The notes beneath the pieces are model-generated. The model had not been told where the DNA came from, searched no databases, and worked only from the letters and a program-made list of their open reading frames with translations. A program made the translations under genes and the position numbers. Shown here piece after piece: positions 11,613 through 20,221 of a stretch of 64,000 bases of DNA. How positions within the stretch are numbered: position 1 is the first letter of the stretch; every line of letters starts with the position of its first letter. Source of the DNA: Aegilops tauschii subsp. strangulata (taxonomy: Eukaryota > Streptophyta > Magnoliopsida > Poales > Poaceae); assembly GCF_002575655.3 (NCBI RefSeq), contig NC_053041.3, forward strand, positions 369,937,054-370,001,053. The letters run 5' to 3'.

Positions 11613-11686
11613 ATAAAAGTGTATCCATTTATGGTTTAGTCTAGAATCTTCGATGTATGCTTTTGCTCCATTATAGTTCTCGCTTG
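11560..11686. repeat. Diverged tandem repeat, 52-bp units 75 bp apart
   Basis: The segment 11560-11611 is repeated at 11635-11686 with about a quarter of bases changed. Shared anchors are TAGAA, CTTC, ATG, TTTT, CTC, ATTA and CGCTTG in the same order. The first copy covers the end and stop codon of the SINA-like ORF, so the tail of that protein is derived from this repeat. Confidence 0.6.
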
Positions 11687-11791
11687 CCATTTATGAGATT
11701 AATTGAGAATTTTTACTATAGTAATGGTGAAAGACTTATGATGAACCATTTCTTACATCTCCTCTGCCCCCTTCCAAGTCATCCTAATTTA

Positions 11792-12378
11792 ATCCCTCCG
11801 TCTAGGTGTATAAGAGCATGGTTAATACTTAATAGTATAGCCAACTGTTGACTATAAGAAAGTGCCATGTCATCTATAGACAACTTATAGCCAACATGTA
11901 TAACAATTAGCTATAAGTATGTGCTACTTTATTAATACATGGCCCACTTTCCACTCTCCCATAGTGCCCAGGAGCACGTGCTACAGCTGGCTCTTGCATG
12001 AGAGCCCGCTTACATTCTCTCTCCTATCCTCTCTCCTCCAACTAAGCATTAGAAATATTACTTTACTTCTTACAGCCTGCTGACTGTACCTTATTGTACT
12101 CGCTCTAAGTCACCTTATGAAAACCAAATAATCCCAAAACACTTAGGCGCGGTGCATGAACTCCCACCTCGTTTCTTGTTTCTTGACATATTAACCAATA
12201 AGAGATGTGGGGCCTTCATGTTTTCAATGACTCAAGACTACCAAACACGACATATAGTGGTTAGTTCATTGCATGCAATGCTATTACTTAGCAAATAAAC
12301 ATTAAGTTCTCTCGTTTTCTCCTCATTCTTGGTCACGGTGCACAACTTAAGATGACTCATTGACCTAGACGGAGGGAG
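11792..12378. mobile_element. Stowaway MITE interrupted by a Tourist MITE
   Basis: The ends are ATCCCTCCGTCTAGGTG (left) and the inverted CTCCCTCCGTCTAGGTCA (right), flanked by TA at 11790-11791 and 12379-12380. The 587-bp span includes a nested 292-bp element with its own TSD, so the Stowaway itself is about 292 bp. Confidence 0.78.
11814..12105. mobile_element. Tourist (PIF/Harbinger-type) MITE nested in a Stowaway
   Basis: The 292-bp element starts GAGCATGGTTAATA and ends TTATTGTACTCGCTC, imperfect inverted ends. It is flanked by the 3-bp duplication TAA (11811-11813 and 12106-12108), as expected for PIF/Harbinger insertion. It has no ORF. Confidence 0.75.
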
Positions 12379-13631
12379 TACATTCATGGTGGTCTAGAAA
12401 AAAATAAACAAAATCAATACTCAAAAACTAATTCTTAAAGATCATTTCTTGCAAAGCACAATAAGTGTTATTTCTTCACAAGTTTTGGATGTAGGTTGAA
12501 TAGTTGAACGCTTTTGTTTGCAAAAGATACTTTTTTATCTATTTCACCTAGATGTTTGTGAGCTCTAGAGAAGAAATAATATCCGAAGAAACCTATCGAT
12601 ACTTGTAACACATGATATGACCCCCACATACTTTGTCAAAATAAACAACTCCCCGATCAATGTGTTTCACTGTTCTGTGCAACGCACGGGCACCTTACTA
12701 TATATAGTACAACCATAAATTTAACTAACATTATATATAGTACGATAAATGCTCATGCATGTCACAAAAAATTATATCGTTGAAAACTATGTTCAAACTA
12801 GTAAGCTACACGTGCATAGCACGTGAGAGCTCAGATAGTCAAATTACAACCAATGATAGACATAATGTTACTGTATTAATTATAACAGGCTAATGGAATT
12901 GTGAAGTATGAAATGCACAATTCAAGTAAAATATATCGAGCGTGTTTTGTGTAGGTGTATTTTTCAGCTTTCTCAAAGCTAATGTACTATCCGCAAAGAT
13001 AAATATCATTTATGAATGATAATTAGTGCTGACTATGGAAGAGTCTAGAATAAAGTAGAAGTGTGGCTTAAGTTTTGTGCGGTCCATATGGCCTAAGCTC
13101 AAACATAGAATCTTCTAGATAGTACACGTGGCAGAATCTGATGAAGTAATGAGAAGATCCAACGGTCAGGAAAACTCGAATTTGCCACGTCTCTACCGTT
13201 GGGTCGGCTTCATCCGACGGTTGTTATTCAAAATTATTCACACACTATACAGTGGTATAGAAATATGAATCCAACGATATAGTTTTTGTTGACATGCACT
13301 AACATTTTGTGAGTTAATTCTTCAGTCAAATTCAATGGGGGACTAATAAACCACGAGCGAGGTAGTACTAGTGTAGAGGGCGGCGCTACACAGGAGTCTC
13401 ACCCCGCTCGTGGCGCGGCAGTAAAGCCGTCATATCACAAAACCCCACCACTCCTAGTAATAAGTGGCCTGGTAAAATAAACGGACAAGCAACCATCAGA
13501 TCCCTCTGTCTTTTCTGCATTTCATCTCTCTCTGCATTTACTTTGTCTGAATCATCTCGCACACTTGATCCCTATCTACTACTCCTAGTATCCCTAGCTA
13601 CTACTCCTAGTAACCCTAGCTACTACTCCTA
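12379..13631. other. Intergenic, AT-rich, with repeat fragments
   Basis: I find no gene here. A GTGCAACGCACGGGCACCTTAC block near 12677, given here as its 20-bp core GTGCAACGCACGGGCACCTT, resembles the TIR of the element at 62721. The segment 13270-13362 is a truncated Stowaway related to the MITE at 13750, ending ACTAATAAACCACGAGCGAG next to TA. Near 13155-13205 there is a CCAACGGT/ACCGTTGG inverted pair. Around 13570-13630 the phrase CTACTACTCCTAG is repeated three times. Confidence 0.5.
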
Positions 13632-13987
13632 GGGCCAGTTCTTTTGGCGGCTTAAAAAATAAGCCGTCTCTTTCCCAGCTTTTCCCATAAGACTCAGTGG
13701 AGAGTAACATAAGGCTCCTCACTCATTCATTTGGGCTTCTAAACTACTACCTCCATCCTGGTTTATTAGACACCATTGTAATTTGTGCTAAATTTTGATG
13801 AAACATTTAACTGATAAAATGTTAGTGCATGTCAACAAAAGTTATATAATTTTTGGTGACATGATAAAACATTTCATTAGTTAAATTCATGGTGAAAATT
13901 TGACACAGATTACAATGGGGACCAATAAACCAGGACGGAGATAGTAGTTATGAGATTACTAATGTAGAAGCCTAAAAGAACTGGCCC
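13632..13987. mobile_element. Small TIR DNA element (GGGCCAGTTCTTTT ends) carrying a Stowaway
   Basis: The left end GGGCCAGTTCTTTTGGCGGC and the right end AAAAGAACTGGCCC form perfect 14-bp inverted repeats. Flanks are similar (CCTA before, CTGG after), so the TSD is not certain and the superfamily is left open. About half the length is the MITE at 13750-13944. Confidence 0.65.
13750..13944. mobile_element. Stowaway MITE nested in the TIR element
   Basis: Ends CCTCCATCCTGGTTTATTAG and inverted CTATCTCCGTCCTGGTTTATT, the latter given here as its last 20 bases TATCTCCGTCCTGGTTTATT, are flanked by TA (13748-13749 and 13945-13946). The interior has long complementary arms around ATGTTAGTGCATGTCAAC. 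No ORF is present. Confidence 0.75.
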
Positions 13988-14521
13988 CTGGTACTCCTAG
14001 TAGTAGTACTTAGGTTGGAATTCCAATTGCACGGCACAACTTGTTAGGCAAAAATTCGATACGGGGTGTAGGAAGCGGTTTGGGAATTTGCACGCCTTCC
14101 CGACCAGTGAGATACTCCGTACAAAGTACGATAGAGAAATAACCACAGAGAAGGAAGCTAAATCTAAACAATCAAACGAGCATTTTTGCATTTCTTTTGC
14201 ATTGAAACGTTTCACAAGCTTGACTAGTGTTGTTTTTCTACTTTTCCAAAAACCACATCGTAATGTTAAAACATGCATTTGCACGTACATAAGTAATAGT
14301 AGTAGCATAGTCTGCAAACATATATAGATAGAGACGTGTAGTGTGATATATAGTTAAGTTTGTGCTATATGCACGTACTTACAAAATGCGTATGGATACA
14401 CAAGGTTTCCAAACTTTTCCTTTTACATACTTAATTAAGGACGCTAATAATTCCCGAACGTTCGAGATTTATCATTTGCGTCCCAAAACTAATGAGATCG
14501 CCTTACGAAAATAAATTATTC
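13988..14521. other. Intergenic, no recognisable gene
   Basis: The sequence is AT-rich and short ORFs on both strands lack domains. It forms the 3' flank of the minus-strand pseudogene at 14522. Confidence 0.5.
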
Positions 14522-15136
14522 CTAATAAAAGCCACGGCGCTTGCAGGAGCGCTTGCGGCGTGCCACGAGTGACCTGGTGCGTGGCCATTTCCCAGCACGC
14601 CGACACAACGCCTCTTCCTCAGCCTCGCAACTTGCGAGGTGCTGATTGGCGGCTTGCCGGCGGGCGAGCGCGATCTCACCGGTGTGGTGATCCGGCGCCA
14701 ACAGGTACTCCTCCTTGCTGGAAGCATGCACCCGGTCCATGTACCGCCAAGCGTACATGAGGCGCTTGGGCCCGACTGCACTCAGGGCTTTGGCACGGGC
14801 GTCCTCCGCCACCCTCACGGCCCTCGCACGAGCCATCTGCCAAAGAGCCAATTGCCTGACTCTCTCAAACGCGACATAGGCCTGCTAGGCAGCATGCCTC
14901 GCGGCGCGCTTCTCTTCCTTGGCCTTCTTCTCCGCCTCTATTTTGGCGCGCTCTGCCTGAGGCAAAGCCTCCGACAAGGCGACCTTCATTGCTTTCCAAA
15001 GCTCCTCAAGGTTGGGGGGCTCGGCGGGCAGCGCGACGTTCTCCTCGTAGCGCGGAGCCGATGCGTTCTCCGACGCGCGTGCTGGAGAGACATGGAACAT
15101 TGACGCGTCGCGACGAGGAGCGGAACACTGACGCAT
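14522..15136 (-). pseudogene. Hypothetical coiled-coil protein, one TAG stop
   Basis: From the ATG at 15136 the frame is open for 205 codons except for a TAG at 14885-14887 (codon 84). The N-terminal part is Ser/Pro/Arg-rich. It is followed by LEELWKAMKVALSEALPQAE and a lysine/glutamate/alanine helix (IEAEKKAKEEKRAARHAA), then after the stop by another arginine/alanine helix (LALWQMARARAVRVAEDARA). The rest is charged and ends in Arg/Lys. I recognise no catalytic domain; the impression that it is a multicopy grass-specific hypothetical protein is from memory. A TATA box lies about 175 bp upstream. High GC with CpG and no intron would fit a retrocopy or a young gene family. Confidence 0.5.
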
Positions 15137-15307
15137 CCTCCTCGACTAGTGGTGGCGGGGAACGAAACGGCAACGCGTGACCGTCCGCGCGATGCAGCGA
15201 GGGGCGCCTAGGGCTTGGGAGGGGTGATTTTCTGGTGGTCGACGTGCGAGGGAGGGGGAGGAGATAGCGATGAACATTAGCATTCTTCCGAATGCCGTGG
15301 GAGGCAC

Positions 15308-15320
15308 AGTATTTATAGCG
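15308..15320 (-). promoter_or_regulatory. TATA box for the coiled-coil pseudogene
   Basis: The minus strand reads CGCTATAAATACTG, a near-consensus plant TATA box, about 175 bp before the ATG at 15136. The leader between them is C/T-rich (CTCCTCCCCCTCCC), typical of grass 5' UTRs. Confidence 0.55.
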
Positions 15321-15721
15321 AGCAATGGCACACCTACGTAAGATATGTTGCGTGATTAACGTAACAACTACGTGGGCATATTTGTTGGAGTAAATTACGG
15401 GGGAGGGATGGGGTGGAAATATTGCTAGTCACAACGGATTGGACGAGCACGGGGGGAGGAGAGTCATGCATGTAGATTTTTTCCACACGGGGTGGAGTGG
15501 TGGGACTGCCGGAGGGAGATCGAGAGTCAAGCAGGTAGATTGTTTTCACACATGGAGAGGAAAATATTTGGAGATGAACGGGCTTCCTGCAGGTATGGGG
15601 AACGGTGCATAATAAGTCATCTTGCATGCTGGGCTAGGTATAGTCTCAGGTCATTAAAAACATACACACCCACACATGTTCAGATTTCAAGGTGCACTAA
15701 ATTATTGCATGTGATGATTAA
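15321..15721. other. Intergenic / presumed upstream region of the minus-strand pseudogene
   Basis: I see G-rich and A-rich tracts (GGGGGAGGGATGGGG near 15401) but no gene. Confidence 0.4.
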
Positions 15722-15943
15722 GGCTGGCCATAGTGGTGGTACCTTAGCTGGTATCATGCACATGGGAATAGCAAACATGCTAATGTGGCAAAGAATTAAA
15801 GAAGAGAGGGGGCTTAGAGTAACATAGGTAGATATTGTATCATGTTAAATACTATGCTACTTTGTGTCATGCATGGCACTATAAAGGTAGCCCCGTATCA
15901 TACACTAGTATCATGCACATGATACTTTCCACTATGACTAGCC
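15722..15943. mobile_element. Tourist-type MITE
   Basis: Ends GGCTGGCCATAGTGG and inverted GGCTAGTCATAGTGG differ at two positions. TAA duplications flank both sides (15719-15721 and 15944-15946). The 222-bp interior repeats GTATCATGCACATG-like blocks in both halves. It is non-coding. Confidence 0.8.
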
Positions 15944-16149
15944 TAAAGAGAATATTAACTAATTTCTACTCTCTACTCTTATAAAAAGCAGAGTTGGTGA
16001 TGATGGTGTGCCCGCCGCCTCTATCTTGGTAAGAGTAGGTGAAATTTTTGAATCGAGCCCTTTAAACTAGAAGGGAGGTAGTAGTACTCTAATAGCTAAC
16101 CTTCTTGTGATGACTAGATAGGACATGGCATGCACCTGGACGGAGGAAC
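15944..16149. repeat. Fragment of a dispersed TIR repeat
   Basis: From 15968 the sequence TCTACTCTTATAAAAAGCAG followed by GTTGGTGATGATGGTGTGC matches the interior of the element at 62721-63163 and, inverted, that at 25715-25958. The rest of the stretch holds nothing recognisable. Confidence 0.5.
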
Positions 16150-16395
16150 TAGTCTGCATTGTGCATATAAGTTTTGTCTGAAGTCAATGTACCTCTACTT
16201 TGACCAAACTTATAGAAAAATATATCAACATTCATAATATCAATTAAATATTTTTATACCCATTATGAAATGTAGTTTCATAAAATATATATTTGGTATT
16301 GTAGATATTGATATTTTTAGTATAAATTTGGTCAAAAACTTTGCAAAATTTGACTTCACACAAATCTTATGCGGAGTAAAAAGGACCAAAGGGAG
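16150..16395. mobile_element. Degenerate Stowaway MITE
   Basis: The right end is CTCCCTTTGGTCC in inverted form next to TA (16396-16397). The interior follows that of the MITE at 8674 (AGTCTGCAT, ATAAG, GTCAA, TTGACC, CTTATAGAAAAA and so on). The left terminus is replaced, so the boundary is approximate. Confidence 0.6.
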
Positions 16396-16795
16396 TATCA
16401 TGCATGCGGAGTAGGCAAAACAAATTCTCATTTATAGTCGTCCGAAGTCTCAAAGGGCGCGACCGTTCGAGGGAGGCAAAGGTCGTGGGAGGCGCGACGG
16501 TTGATGGAATTAAGTGAAGTTACATGCGCGAGCCGGCATGGCGTTCGAACACGCAGAAGCTATACCGTCAGGCCTATGATATGGGTCTAGTAGACATGGC
16601 ATCTAGTGGGTCTCGCATAGTACTCAAGAACTCTTTGGGGACATGCAGTAATTTATCCACCGGGCAAGCCAACCACCCCACGCCGTTTGCATGCCCTACT
16701 GGTCCCCTTCTTCTACCTTACAACAGTTCGCTCCCAGTCGTCCCGTCCTTTCACATTACACCAGTTCAACTTCTCCTAACCCGCCTCAAAAATCC

Positions 16796-17517
16796 ATGGC
16801 CTCCCAAATCTCCATGATCGCCACTGAGTACCAGTTTAGAACCATCACCGCCGATGAGTTCATCATCATCTACACCCGTAGATCCACGACAGTGGAAGCA
16901 TGCCTTGCTCGCTTCCTATGCATGTTCAAAAGTTCAAAGGATGAGTGGGTCGCTGGGCTAGATGTTGAGTACACCACAGTCCTGGAAAGCAAGAAGCTTC
17001 TAAAGAAGGCATAGAAGAAGAAGCCCGCCATGATCCAGGTTTGCATACAAAACGTGTGCTTGGTCTACCACATATGCCATGCTGACGTTAGGTGCCAGGA
17101 ATTTGAGTTCTTCCTCAAGGACAAAAGAGTGAAATTCGTTATAGTAGACTTTACGAACGACGGGAGAGTACTGGGTTGGATAGGCCCGTTGTAGGCTAGC
17201 CCTTCGATCTCCAGAAGGCAAGCCTTGTGTCCTCCTCTCAGCCTTCAATGCTGACCCTGGCAGCAGCCATGATTGATCCTTCGTATGCTCAACTGAAGAA
17301 ACCTCACCCGGAGTTTCATCGTGCATGGGAGTCAAAGACAATAGATGAAGATCACATCCTATACGCAACAATGGATGCCTACCTTTGTTTAAATATCTAC
17401 AAGGGTTGGATGAAGAAGCAGAGCCCAGTGTATAGTTCAAGTGAAACAGTGTTGGCGAAGAGGAAGAGGAAGAGGGACGAGAAGGAAGTCGAGGACATGG
17501 ACTCGGACTCCGAGTAA
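16796..17517 (+). pseudogene. 3'-5' exonuclease-like protein (DEDD family), disrupted
   Basis: The frame starts MASQISMIATEYQFRTITAD at 16796. It contains a GLDVEYT motif near residues 54-60, which fits exonuclease motif I (D-x-E), then a TAG at 17012. Past the stop the frame still reads VCLVYHICHAD and FVIVDFTNDGRVLG (motif II-like). It shifts between about 17185 and 17205 into a frame with AMIDPSYAQL, WESKTIDEDHILYATMDAYL (motif III-like Y..MDAY) and a Lys/Arg-Asp/Ser tail ending at 17517. Homologues resemble the WRN-type exonuclease fold, with substrates unknown for the grass-specific group. The stop plus frameshift make it a pseudogene. No intron is evident, which is consistent with a retrocopy or a single-exon family. 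Confidence 0.65.
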
Positions 17518-18769
17518 GGTGGCAGTGCCGTTGCTCATGCTGGTTCTACTGCAGTGTCAGGCGGACTAGTTGCTTAGTTTTATTTTAGGGGTGTGTTGTG
17601 CTGAGCCCACAGCAGAACTATGTTCATGTTCTTTCTCGTTATTTGCACTCTTTAGTACGTACAGTAGTACTAGTATGTCTTACTACTGTTCTTCTTGTAG
17701 TTGGTACTACTTCTCGTATCTTCGCGTTCCTACTATACTTAATACGTACTAGAAGTATAATTTAGGTCAGTCGATTTGTGAAAGAAGTTTGACGAAGCGA
17801 AGGAAGAAGGCGGCAGAAAAGCTACCCCGGTATCTATATTAGGGTGGCAGGGTGCCCATGATGTATCTTATGAGTGTAGGGTGTGGAATGCAGTTCGCCG
17901 AAAAAAATGGATCATGCCCGGGGTTAAATGGATGGCGGGTGTGGGGGGAGCATGGCGGTGGCAGGCGGTTCAGGGGAGGGCGGGGCGGCGGCGGCAGGCG
18001 GTTTAGGCCTGTGGCGGGCTAGCGGCTCGATGCCTGAGAGAGAAGATGAACAGTGCATTAATTTCGGAGGTTGAAGAAGCCATTATGGTTGTCCATGTTG
18101 CATCCAACTGCTCACAAGAGTCGGCTGACCCAAATTGTTCCTTCAGATTGCAGGATCCACGTGGCATTCAAGGTCTTGAAGGTAGATTCCACATGCGCAC
18201 TCGGTCTGTGGGTTTGGCGCGGGCACGACCGGCTTCCGCCGCGACAGCCACCATGCGCGCCTCCTCCGCGCGGGCGGAGACGACAATGACACACTAGTTC
18301 CTCCTCGCCGGCGTGCTGGAGCACGCGCTCGTCCTCCTCTTCGTATGCTGGGGGCATAGACGCGGCTCCACCAGCTGCTCGCATGCTTGGCAGCACATCG
18401 GCATCGCGAGGAGGGACTGCGGACGACGTGAGCGGCTGAGCCTGCGGCTTTATGGCACAGGGATGGCGGGGACATGGCAGTGATGGGTGAGAAATGGTCG
18501 GCCGGAGCAGGCGGGCGCCGGCATGCGCAACTGTGGCGGCATATTGATGAGTGCGTGTATGGGAGCTTAGCTTAGTTTTATATAGGGTTGGTCAAACTTA
18601 AAAGAACATCGTACTAGTACACGTAAACATTAGACTGAGGCAGCACTTATACTACCATATTAGTTAGCACAAGATCGATACAGAATCCTGTGCAAGCGCG
18701 TGCATCGCGGCCGCGTGGTCGATCGAACGGTATGTCACCGTGTCGCGCTCGAAGGACACCCACCAAACC
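17518..18769. other. Intergenic, includes a GC-rich block
   Basis: Sequence after the exonuclease relic is AT-rich with repeated ACTAC/GTACT words (17655-17755). At 17930-18020 it becomes strongly G-rich (GGGCGGGGCGGCGGCGGCAG). Overlapping ORFs on both strands at 18046-18475 are cysteine/arginine-rich and not recognisable, and their overlap suggests composition rather than coding. Confidence 0.4.
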
Positions 18770-18780
18770 TGTGTGTGTGT

Positions 18781-18821
<41 letters not shown>
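18770..18821. repeat. TG dinucleotide microsatellite
   Basis: A run of TG repeats of about 52 bp with one GTATGT interruption near 18784. Confidence 0.95.
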
Positions 18822-18824
<3 letters not shown>

Positions 18825-19499
18825 ACAATCGCCGAATATGACTACTTTTTTTCCTGGAAAAGTTCTTCACGCTACAATATTTCAATATATTTGAATTTAG
18901 CTTCAGTTCGTGCTTATTTGGATTTGAACGTTTTAGGTGCGGCCTAGTTTTTTTTAATACTGATTCTGTGTGTGTGACTGAGAGAGAACGCGTGTATGTG
19001 TCCATATGTGTGTTGTGGCGGAAGGGCAATGTGGAGATGGTGTGCGTGTGATAGAGACATAGAGAGGTGTGAACGTGCAAATGATCATGCATGAGTGAGG
19101 CATAAACAGATGCCGATACATTGTGTATACATGAGAGGACGGTCTTCTATTTGTACCTGTGTGTGTGCGAGAGAGAGAGAGGAGCATCCGTAACACAACA
19201 ACCATCTCTCTCGATTCGTCTGTCCCTCGCACGATCGCATGTAACACATGCATCAACACACACATTATGACAACCTCACCCGTCCCCTGCCCACCTCAAG
19301 GCCCGCACATTATTCTCCATATTGCACGCACAATCTCTTCGTGAAAACCCTATTTAGCATGTAGCTTTCCGTCACATACACACGCATTCTCTCCATAGGT
19401 TTGTTTTATCTCAATATCTGACACACACACACACACACACACACTGCACACACACTCCCCCCTCCCCCGAGCACACAATTCATCCCCATCCAAGGTTAT
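18822..19499. repeat. TG/GA- and CA/CT-rich degenerate simple sequence
   Basis: From about 18965 the strand is dominated by TGTGTG, GAGAGA and their variants, then switches to CACACA/CTCTC near 19200. It includes a 24-bp CA run at 19421-19444. Similar sequence continues right of the LINE (24050-24330) and reappears at 63170-63980. Histidine/threonine/serine-rich ORFs here are by-products of the repeats. Confidence 0.6.
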
Positions 19500-19614
19500 G
19501 TGGCGACCACTCTCGCTTGTGCTTCTCTACACCCCAGCATGCAGACCACCTCCTTCCAAACACGGTCGAACTCTAGGTCGCTGATGTAACCCAGCAGATC
19601 AACCACATGCAGAT

Positions 19615-19998
19615 CATGGCTGCTGCCCCCCCCCCCAAGCTCTTCACCACAGTGCCGACCCCGATCCTGGCCACCCCAAAGCCACCGCGCACATCCGCCC
19701 CGGTCAAGACCAGAGCTATTTCAGCCCCCTCCAGACGAAGTGCAAGACATGCGGCAACAAACACCTCTGTTCCGGTGTCGTAGCGGGCTGCCCTGCGGCT
19801 TGTGCAAGAACTAGGGGAGCTAGGGACTAAGGACAAGATGACGCCAGAAGCTGCAGCTGCATTGATTAAGCGTTTCGATGCACGACTGTCTGAGCAGACA
19901 TTGAATCAATTTCAAGGCTGGCCAACCTTGACACCGAAGCACTGAAGATAGCGGCTGGCATGAACGGCCCCGATGGCGCTGCCCAGGGGGCACAGTAG
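19615..19998 (+). pseudogene. LINE ORF1 C-terminal relic
   Basis: Read on the plus strand, this gives a Pro/Ala-rich stretch, then SAPSRRSARHAATNTSVPVS, a stop, RAALRLVQELGELGTKDKM and a helical tail. This matches the basic SRRSxR..A / LGxL pattern seen near the end of ORF1 in grass LINEs. It has several frame breaks near 19935. The N-terminal RNA-binding region is missing. The TAG after PVS is at about 19780. Confidence 0.55.
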
Positions 19999-20221
19999 TC
20001 TCCAATGTATCGTTCCTCATGTAATCTTCGTCAACGGCTGGCCATAAGCCAGTTAGAGTTAGGTTTCTTTTCCAGGTTTAGTTGTAAGGTTGTGAAGATA
20101 GCTAGACGACGATGGGGTTTTAGGCCTATTGGTGGCCATCGTCGCCCCCAGGCAAGACCTGTGGTGTATCGTACCTCTATTAATAGAATTTTTAGTCGAC
20201 GGGGAAATGCACGGTGTCTCC

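Noticed and set aside
18046..18475. Overlapping Cys/Arg-rich ORFs as a possible small secreted-protein gene
   Set aside because: Both strands are open, there is no signal peptide and no known cysteine pattern; GC content explains it.
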